Part shown: positions 1 to 5,823 of the stretch, in pieces
Layout: every line of letters begins with the position of its first letter
Numbering within the stretch: the first letter of the stretch is position 1
NCBI GenBank assembly: GCA_036557785.1
Contig: DATBGZ010000022.1
Coordinates: 1-11,158 of the forward strand
Direction: 5' to 3'
From: DATBGZ01 sp036557785
Lineage (GTDB): Bacteria; Actinomycetota; Actinomycetes; Mycobacteriales; Micromonosporaceae
Length of the DNA: 11,158 bases
Translations under genes and position numbers: made by a program
Notes under the pieces: generated by a model
Databases searched by the model: none
Seen by the model: only the letters and a program-made list of their open reading frames with translations
What the model was told of the DNA's origin: nothing

Positions 1-103
1 GGTCGGCCATCGCCCGGGTGATCGCCTGGCGGATCCACCACGTGGCGTAGGTGGAGAACTTGTAGCCCTTGGTGTAGTCGAACTTCTCCACGGCCCGGAT
101 CAG
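1..103. repeat. Left copy of 103-bp direct repeat shared with the right window edge
   Basis: Bases 1-103 are identical to 11056-11158 in the same orientation, and the offset (11055) keeps the same codon phase. The segment encodes sigma regions 2.2-2.4, the most conserved part of sigma-70 factors. It most likely reflects two paralogous sigma genes sharing this stretch, at which an assembly stopped. A circular molecule is the alternative. The repeat may extend beyond the window. Confidence 0.95.
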
Positions 104-562
104 GCCGAGGTTGCCCTCCTGGATCAGGTCGAGGAAGGCCAGTCCCCGCCCGGTGTAGCGCTTGGCGATGCTCACCACGAGGCGCAGGTTCGCCTCCAGC
201 AGGTGGTTCTTCGCGGCACGCCCCTCGACCATGATCGTGGACAGGTCGTCCCGGTACTGGGCGTCGAGCTCCACGCCCTGCTCGTCGGCGCTGGTCAGCC
301 GCTCCTCGGCGAAGAGGCCCGCCTCGATCCGCTTGGCGAGGTCGACCTCCTGCTCGGCGGTGAGCAGCTTGGTGCGGCCGATCCCGTTGAGGTAGGCCCG
401 CACCAGATCAGCCGAGGCGCCGCGCTCGTCCTCGACCGCCTGCGGCTCCTCGTCCTCGGTGAGGTCGAGCTCGAGGTCGGCGTCGAGCGCCTCGTCGATC
501 TCGGCGGCGCTGGCCGCGTCGCGGGCGGTGGTGCTGGCGTCGAGTGAGGTGGTGGTAGCCAT
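1..562 (-). CDS. sigB: SigB-type group 2 RNA polymerase sigma factor, 5' part (runs off left edge)
   Basis: This is the N-terminal 187 residues of a sigma-70 family factor, which directs RNA polymerase to promoters. It starts at ATG 562-560 with a good ribosome site (GGGGAGG, minus strand of 569-575) 6 nt upstream. Residues 1-48 are acidic and low in complexity, and the long N-terminal region of a principal sigma is missing. Region 1.2 follows at about 49-83 (SADLVRAYLNGIG), region 2.1 at about 115-140 (NHLLEANLRLVVSIAKRY), region 2.2 at about 141-163 (DLIQEGNLGLIRA) and regions 2.3-2.4 at about 164-187 (KFSTYATWWIRQAITR), the -10 melting and recognition part. The short N-terminus and the DLVRAYLNGIG sequence match mycobacterial SigB rather than SigA/HrdB, as I recall those proteins. 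The last 34 codons (bases 1-103) are identical to part of the sigma gene at the right edge. Family certain; SigB assignment likely. Confidence 0.9.
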   Translation of the reverse strand, partial: MATTTSLDASTTARDAASAAEIDEALDADLELDLTEDEEPQAVEDERGASADLVRAYLNGIGRTKLLTAEQEVDLAKRIEAGLFAEERLTSADEQGVELDAQYRDDLSTIMVEGRAAKNHLLEANLRLVVSIAKRYTGRGLAFLDLIQEGNLGLIRAVEKFDYTKGYKFSTYATWWIRQAITRAMAD

Positions 563-747
563 GTCGGGCCTCCCCGGCTGGGTGTCGGTACTCACGCTGA
601 CCAGAGTTGCCGGTAGGGCGTTAAGTCCCGGTGAGAAAAGCCGGCCGTACGGATTTGTATTGCCCGCTTCGCACTGCTTAGCCCGTGATGTCGTAGTGAT
701 CGGGCCGACACGAATGCGCCACAGGTGGCCCCGTAGTGCCGCAGCGG
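563..747 (-). promoter_or_regulatory. Intergenic leader upstream of sigB
   Basis: These 185 bases lie between the methyltransferase stop and the sigB start. They hold the sigB ribosome site (569-575) and a locally AT-richer stretch at about 620-660. On the minus strand that stretch reads TACAAA near 657-652, a possible -10 box, but I see no convincing -35 partner. A small inverted repeat GCCAC-AG-GTGGC lies at 718-729. The length suggests sigB has its own promoter; the exact site is not determined. Confidence 0.35.
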
Positions 748-2250
748 CTACGGCAGTGCCGGGCTGAGGTAGCCGCGCTCCACGAGCTGGGTGACCGCCG
801 GCAGGGCCATGGCCGCGAGCACGGGCTCTGGGGTGTCGAAGGCGGCGGCGAGCACGGCGATCTGCTCCCGCATCGGGACGCGGCCGTCGGCGCCGTCGAC
901 GAGGGCGAGCGTCACCGGGTCGACCTCCTGCGACCACAGCCCACACGCCAGCACCTGGGTCTGCACCGTCCACTCAGGACCGTCGTGGGACGCGTGCTGG
1001 GTCAGCCGGAGGTCAGGGGAGCGGACGTACGCGCTGGACAGCGGGTCGGGATGGGACGCGAGCCACTCCTGTCGCTCGAACCAGGCGACCACGTCGGCGC
1101 CCGTGGGCGCGTGCGGCGCGGCCCGCAGATCGCCGACCCGAACGATCGGTTCCTTGCGATCGTTGCGCCGCAACGTCACCAGGCCGTAGCCCACCGCCTC
1201 GATCCGCTGCGCGTCGAACCAGTCGAGCCAGGCCTGTGCCCGGGCCGGGTCGTCCACCTCCGACGCGTCGCGCATCCACAGGTTGACGTACTCCACTGGA
1301 TCGGAGATCTCCCGCTGCACGATCCACGCGTCGCACCCGGTTCCCTCGACCCAGCCGGTGACCCGGTCGTGCCAGTCCGCGCCGATGACATGAATCCAGT
1401 TGGCGAGGAACTGCATCGTGCCGCCCTCGGTCAGCAGCGCACCGGCCGTGCCGGCGAGCTCGGCACAGATGCCGTCGCCGGGCCGGCCCGAGTCGCGGTA
1501 CGTGAAGAATGGCGTTGCCCGGCTCGCAAGCTCGCCGGGGCGGGTCGTTCCCGGGCCGATGACGAAGGGCGGGTTGCTCACGACGAGGTCGAAGCGCCGG
1601 CCCGCCACGGGTGCCGTCAGGTCGCCCGAGAGCAGCTCCCAGGACAGTTCATTGAGGACGGCCGTGGTCGCGGCGAAGCGCAGCGCACGCGGCGAGACGT
1701 CGGTCGCGGTCACGCTCTGGGCCTGCCCGGAGAGCTCGAGGGCCTGCACGCCACAGCCCGTACCGATGTCGAGGGCGGAACCGACGGGTGCCCGGGGCGT
1801 GGCGGCGGCGAGGGTCGTGGCCGCGTTGCCGACGCCCAGCACGTGGTCGGCGCGTGGTGGCCCCGGACGGCTGTCCACGTCCAGGTCCGAGAGCACCCAC
1901 CAGTCGCGGCCCGTGTGCCCCGTGTAGACATCGAGGTCGACGCCGGCGTGCAGCCCGTCGCCGTAGGACTCCACCAGCCCGCCGGCCACGGCCGCCTCGA
2001 CGGACAGCGGTGCCAGCGCCGCCGCGACGGCCCCGACCGACTCGGTCTGCCCGGCGAGGAAGAGCCGTACGAGCGTGGCGAGCCGGTCCCGCTCGGCCGT
2101 GGCCCGCAGCAGCCCACGCAGGTCGCCCCGCCGGACCGCTGCCACCGCGTCACCGCCGATCCGCTCGGCGATGGCCGTGCTCGTGTACTCGGCGGCGAGC
2201 AGCGCGTCACGCAGCCGGTGCAGGTCGTCGACCGGGACAAGTGGCTCCAC
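748..2250 (-). CDS. Class I SAM-dependent methyltransferase (DUF7059-type N-terminus, PrmC/HemK-like core)
   Basis: This 500-aa protein carries a Rossmann-fold methyltransferase core in its middle. SAM motif I is ALDIGTGCGVQAL (DIGTGCG at 161-167), an acidic residue after strand 2 sits in TATDVS (D184), and SNPPF is at 225-229. The NPP[YF] tetrad is the mark of enzymes that methylate exocyclic or amide nitrogens, such as PrmC (release-factor glutamine) and N6-adenine methylases. About 155 residues precede the core and about 250 follow it, so it is roughly twice the size of a stand-alone PrmC. This layout fits the actinobacterial DUF7059/DUF7782-flanked methyltransferase family. The substrate is unknown. 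The start is GTG 2250-2248; CAGGAT lies exactly 6 nt upstream, so the mRNA may be leaderless, although AGGATGGGG could also act as a ribosome site. No earlier in-frame start is visible. It is co-oriented with sigB and divergent from the gene at 2321. Confidence 0.88.
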   Translation of the reverse strand: MEPLVPVDDLHRLRDALLAAEYTSTAIAERIGGDAVAAVRRGDLRGLLRATAERDRLATLVRLFLAGQTESVGAVAAALAPLSVEAAVAGGLVESYGDGLHAGVDLDVYTGHTGRDWWVLSDLDVDSRPGPPRADHVLGVGNAATTLAAATPRAPVGSALDIGTGCGVQALELSGQAQSVTATDVSPRALRFAATTAVLNELSWELLSGDLTAPVAGRRFDLVVSNPPFVIGPGTTRPGELASRATPFFTYRDSGRPGDGICAELAGTAGALLTEGGTMQFLANWIHVIGADWHDRVTGWVEGTGCDAWIVQREISDPVEYVNLWMRDASEVDDPARAQAWLDWFDAQRIEAVGYGLVTLRRNDRKEPIVRVGDLRAAPHAPTGADVVAWFERQEWLASHPDPLSSAYVRSPDLRLTQHASHDGPEWTVQTQVLACGLWSQEVDPVTLALVDGADGRVPMREQIAVLAAAFDTPEPVLAAMALPAVTQLVERGYLSPALP

Positions 2251-2256
2251 GCCCCC

Positions 2257-2262
2257 ATCCTG
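2257..2262 (-). promoter_or_regulatory. Possible leaderless -10 box of the methyltransferase gene
   Basis: The minus strand reads CAGGAT, then GGGGGC, then the GTG start. The conserved A2 and T6 of the actinobacterial TANNNT -10 element are present, at the 6-nt distance typical of leaderless transcripts. T1 is replaced by C. The gap to the divergent gene at 2321 is only 70 bp. Confidence 0.35.
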
Positions 2263-2320
2263 CCCGGGGCTGGCCCAGCGGGTTCATCTCCACCGGCCGG
2301 CGTGGAAAACTGACTCATCA

Positions 2321-2965
2321 ATGGCGAATCCATGGTTCTCATCCGCTAACGCCGACCGACCAGCCCCGGTGGCGCAGCCTGCCCCGGGCTCGGATGTCGC
2401 GTTGCCTGGCTCAGGCGCGAGCGTGGCGCTCGTCGCCTTCGCCTCGGCCCGGCTGGCCGACGGGCGCCGGCCGGAGCAGGCGTTCTGCGATCTGGTCGAG
2501 GTCGGCGCGGACCGGCGCCTCGCGGCGATCATCGTCTGCGTCGCCGCGGGCACACCATGGGGCGTCGCCGAGGCCCGGATGGCGGACTTCGATGACATTT
2601 GGGCGAGCCTGTCCAGCGGTCCGGCCGAGGCCGCGGGTGGGCTGCTGGAGCTCTACGGCTACTTCGATGTCGAGATCGAGTTGCCGCCTGACCGCGCGGT
2701 GATCGCGTCGCATCTGCGGCAGGCGATGACCGCGGCGGGCTACCTGCCGAGCGGCTACGCGAACCAGATGTACCGGCTGCTGCGCACCGGGCGGCTGCGC
2801 GAGGCCTTGCTCTCGCTCGAGGAGATGGGGGCCGCGCGGTGGCTCGAGAACGAGCCGTTCTGGCTCGCCATGGTGGAGGCGGCCGTACGGCTCGACTCCG
2901 CCGAGATCCTCGACACGCAGCTCGCCGCGGTCCGGCGCCGGTGCGAGTCCCGCGCCCGCCGCTGA
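2321..2965 (+). CDS. Unrecognised helical protein
   Basis: I do not recognise this 214-aa protein. The first 30 residues are low in complexity (Ala/Pro/Ser). The rest is predicted by eye to be mostly alpha-helical, with an acidic middle (DDIWASLSSGP, GYFDVEIELP). Its second half resembles the paired helices of TPR/PPR-like repeats (ANQMYRLLRTGRLREALLSL, then a second helix pair), ending in a basic RRRCESRARR tail. There is no signal peptide, membrane segment or catalytic motif. I chose ATG 2321. The frame stays open far upstream, but that part overlaps the methyltransferase gene and reads as arginine/serine-rich shadow sequence. The ribosome site is weak (GGAAAA about 12 nt upstream), and GTG 2369 is an alternative start. 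It is divergent from the methyltransferase. Coding bias supports a real gene. Confidence 0.65.
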   Translation: MANPWFSSANADRPAPVAQPAPGSDVALPGSGASVALVAFASARLADGRRPEQAFCDLVEVGADRRLAAIIVCVAAGTPWGVAEARMADFDDIWASLSSGPAEAAGGLLELYGYFDVEIELPPDRAVIASHLRQAMTAAGYLPSGYANQMYRLLRTGRLREALLSLEEMGAARWLENEPFWLAMVEAAVRLDSAEILDTQLAAVRRRCESRARR

Positions 2966-2970
2966 CGCCG

Positions 2971-2988
2971 ACGTGACGCGCGTCACGT
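2971..2988. promoter_or_regulatory. 18-bp perfect palindrome, candidate operator
   Basis: ACGTGACGCGCGTCACGT is its own reverse complement over 18 bases. It starts 5 nt after the stop of the upstream gene and lies 64 nt before the start of the beta-lactamase-like gene. No T-run follows, so a repressor or activator site is more likely than a terminator. The regulator is unknown. Confidence 0.5.
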
Positions 2989-3052
2989 TCCGCGCGGCAC
3001 GGCTACGTAACCGGCATGGCTCAGACTGTTGCCCGGCACAGGGGAGGGTGGG

Positions 3053-4201
3053 GTGGCACGGGTGCGGTCCTTGGCACGGCTCGGGATCGGGTTGCGCACG
3101 GCGGCCGGCGCAGCCGGGGTCGTGAGCATCCTGACCGCGGTGCTGATCGGGCTCTCGGCGTCGTCGGGAGGAACAGCGAACGTGAGCGGTGTCCACCCCT
3201 CGCCCGACATCGACGTCGAGACCCTGCCTCCGGAGCCCTCGCCCTCGCCCACGCCAACGCTCTCGGCGACATCCGGGCCCACCCACGCGCCCGCCGACGA
3301 GCCGCCAGCGCCCGCGCCTCCGCCGAAGGCGCCGCCCGCGCCCCCGGCGCCACCCTTATCCGAGGGGCCCGCGACGACACCCGCGCAGGCGGTCGCCAAC
3401 GCGTACGCGGAGGGCCTGCGCTCGGGCCGGTTCGACAAGGTCGGGGTCGCGCTCTTCGACCGCCAGACCGGCACGCTCTACGCCAAGAACCAGGACGCCA
3501 AGTTCCACTCCGCCTCGGTCTTCAAGGTGTTCGTCGCGGCGAAGCTGCTGCACACCAAGTCGGGCGTGCCCACGGGCACCTCGTCGGACATGTGGAAGAT
3601 GATCACCTGCTCCGACAACGACGCGACGAACCGCCTGCTGCGGGACTGGGCCGGGGGCACGGTCGCGGTCGTCAACTGGGTGCAGGACACGTACGGGATC
3701 CCGGCGACCCAGATCGCGCTGGACCCCAGCGACAAGTGGGGCTGGACCCAGATCAGCGCTCGGGGCATGGTGAGCTTCTACCGCAAGGCGTACAGCGACA
3801 GCCTCGTCAAACCCTGGCTCTACAACGCCATGGCACACGCGAAGAACTGCTCCGGCTATGGCCTGTTCGGCTTGCCGGCCGCGGCCGCGAGCTGGGCGGT
3901 GAAGCTGGGTTGGACGTGCTGCACCGGCGGCGCCTGGCTGAACTCGACCGGTTACGTCGACAGCGCTCGCTACATCGCCATCCTGCTCACCAACGGCGAC
4001 TCGGAGCTCTACTACGGAAGCGGCCGGTCCTACATCAACGCGATGGCGCGGGCCCTGTTGCCCGGCGGGCACGTGCCGCAGCCCGCCCCGACGCCCACCC
4101 CCACCCCCACGCCGACGTCCTCGGAGCCCCCGACGACCGAGCCGCCGACCACCGAGCCCCCGACCACCGAGCCTCCAACAACCGAGCCGCCGAACCCCTA
4201 G
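3053..4201 (+). CDS. Exported/membrane-anchored serine beta-lactamase-like protein with Pro-rich stalk and EPPTT tail
   Basis: The start is GTG 3053, with AGGGGAGGG at 3040-3048; an upstream in-frame TTG at 3029 has poorer context. The 382-aa product begins with basic residues and one hydrophobic segment (about 18-37), a signal peptide or anchor. A Pro/Ala/Ser/Thr-rich linker follows at about 48-110. The domain at about 111-335 belongs to the serine beta-lactamase/PBP-like fold: S155-V-F-K158 is the SxxK motif, S187-D-N the SDN motif, and K284-L-G stands where KTG is expected. SxxK and SDN are only about 32 residues apart, against 60 in TEM-type class A enzymes. I see no clear equivalent of the deacylating Glu166. 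It may therefore be a cell-wall peptidase, an acyl-enzyme-forming binder or an inactive relative rather than an antibiotic-hydrolysing lactamase. The tail (about 340-382) is PT-rich and ends in five EPPTT-type repeats, probably wall-spanning. A CC pair sits at 289-290. Confidence 0.82.
   Translation: MARVRSLARLGIGLRTAAGAAGVVSILTAVLIGLSASSGGTANVSGVHPSPDIDVETLPPEPSPSPTPTLSATSGPTHAPADEPPAPAPPPKAPPAPPAPPLSEGPATTPAQAVANAYAEGLRSGRFDKVGVALFDRQTGTLYAKNQDAKFHSASVFKVFVAAKLLHTKSGVPTGTSSDMWKMITCSDNDATNRLLRDWAGGTVAVVNWVQDTYGIPATQIALDPSDKWGWTQISARGMVSFYRKAYSDSLVKPWLYNAMAHAKNCSGYGLFGLPAAAASWAVKLGWTCCTGGAWLNSTGYVDSARYIAILLTNGDSELYYGSGRSYINAMARALLPGGHVPQPAPTPTPTPTPTSSEPPTTEPPTTEPPTTEPPTTEPPNP
4124..4198 (+). 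repeat. Five 15-bp tandem repeats encoding EPPTT
   Basis: Five consecutive 15-bp units fill 4124-4198. Four encode Glu-Pro-Pro-Thr-Thr and the last encodes EPPNP, followed directly by the TAG stop. The units differ at third positions (CCC/CCG/CCT, ACC/ACG/ACA). A PT-rich run precedes them at about 4083-4120. The repeat forms the extracytoplasmic tail of the beta-lactamase-like protein. Confidence 0.9.
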
Positions 4202-4234
4202 CCGTCGTCGACGGGCGGTGCTGGCTGGCCCCGG

Positions 4235-4738
4235 TCAGTTCGACAGGTGCAGCACGAGCAGGAGCAGCAGGAACAGCACCACGAGCGACGCGGCACCGGC
4301 GATCTTCAGCCAGCCGATGTCCAGCGAGATGCCGGCCGAGAGCATCGCGATACCACCGAGCAGCACGACCGCGACCGCGAGCATGACGTCGCGTCCGGTC
4401 ACGCCCCGGGAGCGCCGTGGTTGCCGGCCACCACCGGCGCCCGAACGTGCCTGCGTGTGCACGATCGGCGAGCGCATGTTCACCGTGAAGCCGGTCTGGG
4501 CCAGGCTCGTGCACTCGGCCTCCCATTGCCGGATGAAGAACTCGTAGAGCTGGGGGTCGAGCATCGCCGACCCGCGCGGTGGATACAGATCGATCGATGT
4601 AGTGACGGAACGCCCGCGCACCTTGCCCCGCGACACCGACGCCGCTCCGCACAGCCGACAGGCCAGGGTCACGTTCGTCGGGCCCTTGTTGGTCTGATCC
4701 CGGACCCAGTCATGCGCACACGTCGTGACGACAGGCAT
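4235..4738 (-). CDS. Small two-TM membrane protein with N-terminal Cys/His (zinc-ribbon-like) cluster
   Basis: The start is ATG 4738-4736, with GGGAGG 6 nt upstream on the minus strand; the open frame beyond it is not needed. The 167-aa product has an N-terminal cytoplasmic part with C7, H9 and a C27-R-L-C30 knuckle, a plausible zinc site. A soluble acidic/aromatic stretch follows (YEFFIRQWEAECTSL), then a basic Gly/Arg-rich linker. Two hydrophobic helices lie near the C-terminus: about 118-138 (MLAVAVVLLGGIAMLSAGI) and about 144-164 (LKIAGAASLVVLFLLLLLVL). I do not recognise the family. It converges on the beta-lactamase-like gene with 33 bp between stops, and diverges from the HhH-GPD gene. 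Real by start context and composition; function unknown. Confidence 0.72.
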   Translation of the reverse strand: MPVVTTCAHDWVRDQTNKGPTNVTLACRLCGAASVSRGKVRGRSVTTSIDLYPPRGSAMLDPQLYEFFIRQWEAECTSLAQTGFTVNMRSPIVHTQARSGAGGGRQPRRSRGVTGRDVMLAVAVVLLGGIAMLSAGISLDIGWLKIAGAASLVVLFLLLLLVLHLSN

Positions 4739-4859
4739 GGTCAACCTCCCGCAGACCACTGTAGGCACCGGCGCCACTGTGGCCACCGTAGCGTCGACCG
4801 GGCCCGGTCGGCAGCATGGCCCGGGGCGCGGCAGGATGGTCTGGACGAAGGAGGCCCGG
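4739..4859. promoter_or_regulatory. Divergent promoter region between the small membrane protein and the HhH-GPD gene
   Basis: These 121 bases separate two start codons that point away from each other, so promoters for both should lie here. On the minus strand TACAGT (4763-4758) is a TANNNT-type -10 box 19 nt before the ATG. On the plus strand TAGCGT (4789-4794) is a candidate for the HhH-GPD gene. Both assignments are tentative. The related motifs ACCACTGTAGG (4755-4765) and GCCACTGTGGC (4773-4783) also lie here. Confidence 0.4.
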
Positions 4860-5438
4860 ATGGCACTGTCGCTCCCGATCGAGCCCGAGGCGGCGAAGCT
4901 GCTGCAGACCAGCCCGCTCGCGCTGCTCTTGGGCATGCTGCTGGATCAACAGATCCCCATGGAGAAGGCGTTCTCCTCGCCGTACGTCCTGCAACAGCGA
5001 CTCGGCCATGACCTGGACGCGGCCGAGATCGCCGGGTACGACCCGGACGCCTTCGAGGAGCTCTTCGCCCGCCCGCCGGCACTGCACCGGTTCCCGCGCG
5101 CGAACGCCAAGCGCGCGCAGGAGGTCTGCCAGTTCCTCGTGGACCGCTACGGTGGCGACGCCGCGGCGCTCTGGACCGGCGCCTCGTCGGGCGCCGAGCT
5201 CCTGGCGCGGGTCTCGGCACTGCCCGGGTTTGGGCGACAGAAGTCGCAGATTTTCGTGGCTCTGCTCGGCAAGCAGTTCGGCGTCCGCCCCGACGGCTGG
5301 CGGGAGGCGAGCGGGGTCTACGGCGAGGACGGCTCGCTACGCTCTGTCGCCGACATCACGGACGGCGACTCGTTGGCGAAAGTACGCCAGTACAAGCAGT
5401 CCATGAAGGCCGCCGCGAAGGCGAGCGACATGCACTGA
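4860..5438 (+). CDS. HhH-GPD-type base excision DNA repair protein (TIGR03252-like)
   Basis: The start is ATG 4860, with a near-perfect ribosome site AAGGAGG (4848-4854) 5 nt upstream. A 45-residue upstream extension in frame is rejected because of its composition. The 192-aa all-helical protein matches the actinobacterial HhH-GPD family in size. Its N-terminal helix contains LALLLGMLLDQQIPMEKAF, the usual first helix of HhH-GPD glycosylases (LxxxLLDQQ). The helix-hairpin-helix motif is LPGFGRQK at 121-128, which contacts the DNA backbone. D145 in the sequence RPDGW, about 20 residues after the hairpin, is the best candidate catalytic Asp. No C-terminal four-cysteine FeS cluster is present, unlike EndoIII/MutY. 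It should act on damaged bases, but its substrate is unknown. The DUF3099 gene follows after 43 bp on the same strand. Confidence 0.85.
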   Translation: MALSLPIEPEAAKLLQTSPLALLLGMLLDQQIPMEKAFSSPYVLQQRLGHDLDAAEIAGYDPDAFEELFARPPALHRFPRANAKRAQEVCQFLVDRYGGDAAALWTGASSGAELLARVSALPGFGRQKSQIFVALLGKQFGVRPDGWREASGVYGEDGSLRSVADITDGDSLAKVRQYKQSMKAAAKASDMH

Positions 5439-5469
5439 CCGCCAACGTGTGCGCCTCCGTCGCGAGTGG

Positions 5470-5475
5470 CAGGAT
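5470..5475 (+). promoter_or_regulatory. Possible leaderless -10 box of the DUF3099 gene
   Basis: CAGGAT, then CGACTC, then GTG 5482. The hexamer keeps A2 and T6 of TANNNT at the 6-nt distance of leaderless starts. The same CAGGAT-N6-GTG arrangement occurs at the methyltransferase gene. It helped decide the start at 5482 over GTG 5449, which has no upstream signal. Confidence 0.35.
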
Positions 5476-5481
5476 CGACTC

Positions 5482-5823
5482 GTGGCATTTACCCGGAAGG
5501 CCCGCCAGACGCCGGTCGTCATCACAGACGCCGCCGAGGATCCGGAGAAGGAACTGCGGCGGCGGGAGATCCGCTACGTCACGATGATGTTCATCCGCGT
5601 CCTCTGCCTGATCGGGTCCGCGTTCCTCGTGGTGCAGAAGCCGCCGCTGTGGCAGGTGTGGGCGGTCATCTGCGTCGCCGCCGCGGTCGTGTTGCCGTGG
5701 CTGGCCGTGTTGCTCGCCAACGACCGCCCCCCGAGGAAGCGGTCCCACCCCGCACCGGACTCGATGCCCGACGCAGCGCCCGCGCTGGAGCAGCGCGAGC
5801 ACAAGGTCATCGATCACGACTGA
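5482..5823 (+). CDS. DUF3099-family small membrane protein
   Basis: From GTG 5482 the product is 113 aa; an in-frame GTG at 5449 would add 11 residues. The N-terminus has the pattern PVVITDAAEDPEKELRRREI (11-30), typical of DUF3099 proteins. Two membrane helices follow at about 33-51 (FIRVLCLIGSAFLVV) and about 57-79 (WQVWAVICVAAAVVLPWLAV). A short hydrophilic, charged C-terminal tail (about 80-113) ends in HKVIDHD. The loop between helices is very short, so both ends should face the same side, probably the cytoplasm. The function of the family is not known. It may be co-transcribed with the HhH-GPD gene or use its own leaderless promoter. Its last 17 bases overlap the 3' end of the convergent kinase gene. 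Confidence 0.8.
   Translation: MAFTRKARQTPVVITDAAEDPEKELRRREIRYVTMMFIRVLCLIGSAFLVVQKPPLWQVWAVICVAAAVVLPWLAVLLANDRPPRKRSHPAPDSMPDAAPALEQREHKVIDHD

Noticed and set aside
732..750. Terminator hairpin at the methyltransferase stop codon
   Set aside because: GTAG/CTAC and CCG/CGG arms need a bulge and give a weak stem that overlaps the last codon.
736..2313. 525-aa open frame on the plus strand opposite the methyltransferase
   Set aside because: It mirrors the methyltransferase gene. The product is rich in Arg, Gly, His and Pro with no motif, which is typical of an antisense shadow in high-GC DNA.
2971..2988. Rho-independent terminator for the gene ending at 2965
   Set aside because: The palindrome has no loop bases and no T-run. 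An operator fits better, although termination cannot be excluded.
3016..4386. 456-aa frame overlapping the beta-lactamase-like gene
   Set aside because: It runs across the stop of a well-supported gene and into the next one, is Arg/Ala/His-rich and lacks any motif.
4725..4859. N-terminal 45-residue extension of the HhH-GPD protein
   Set aside because: The downstream ATG at 4860 has an AAGGAGG site at ideal spacing. The extension overlaps the divergent promoter region and the first codons of the opposite gene.
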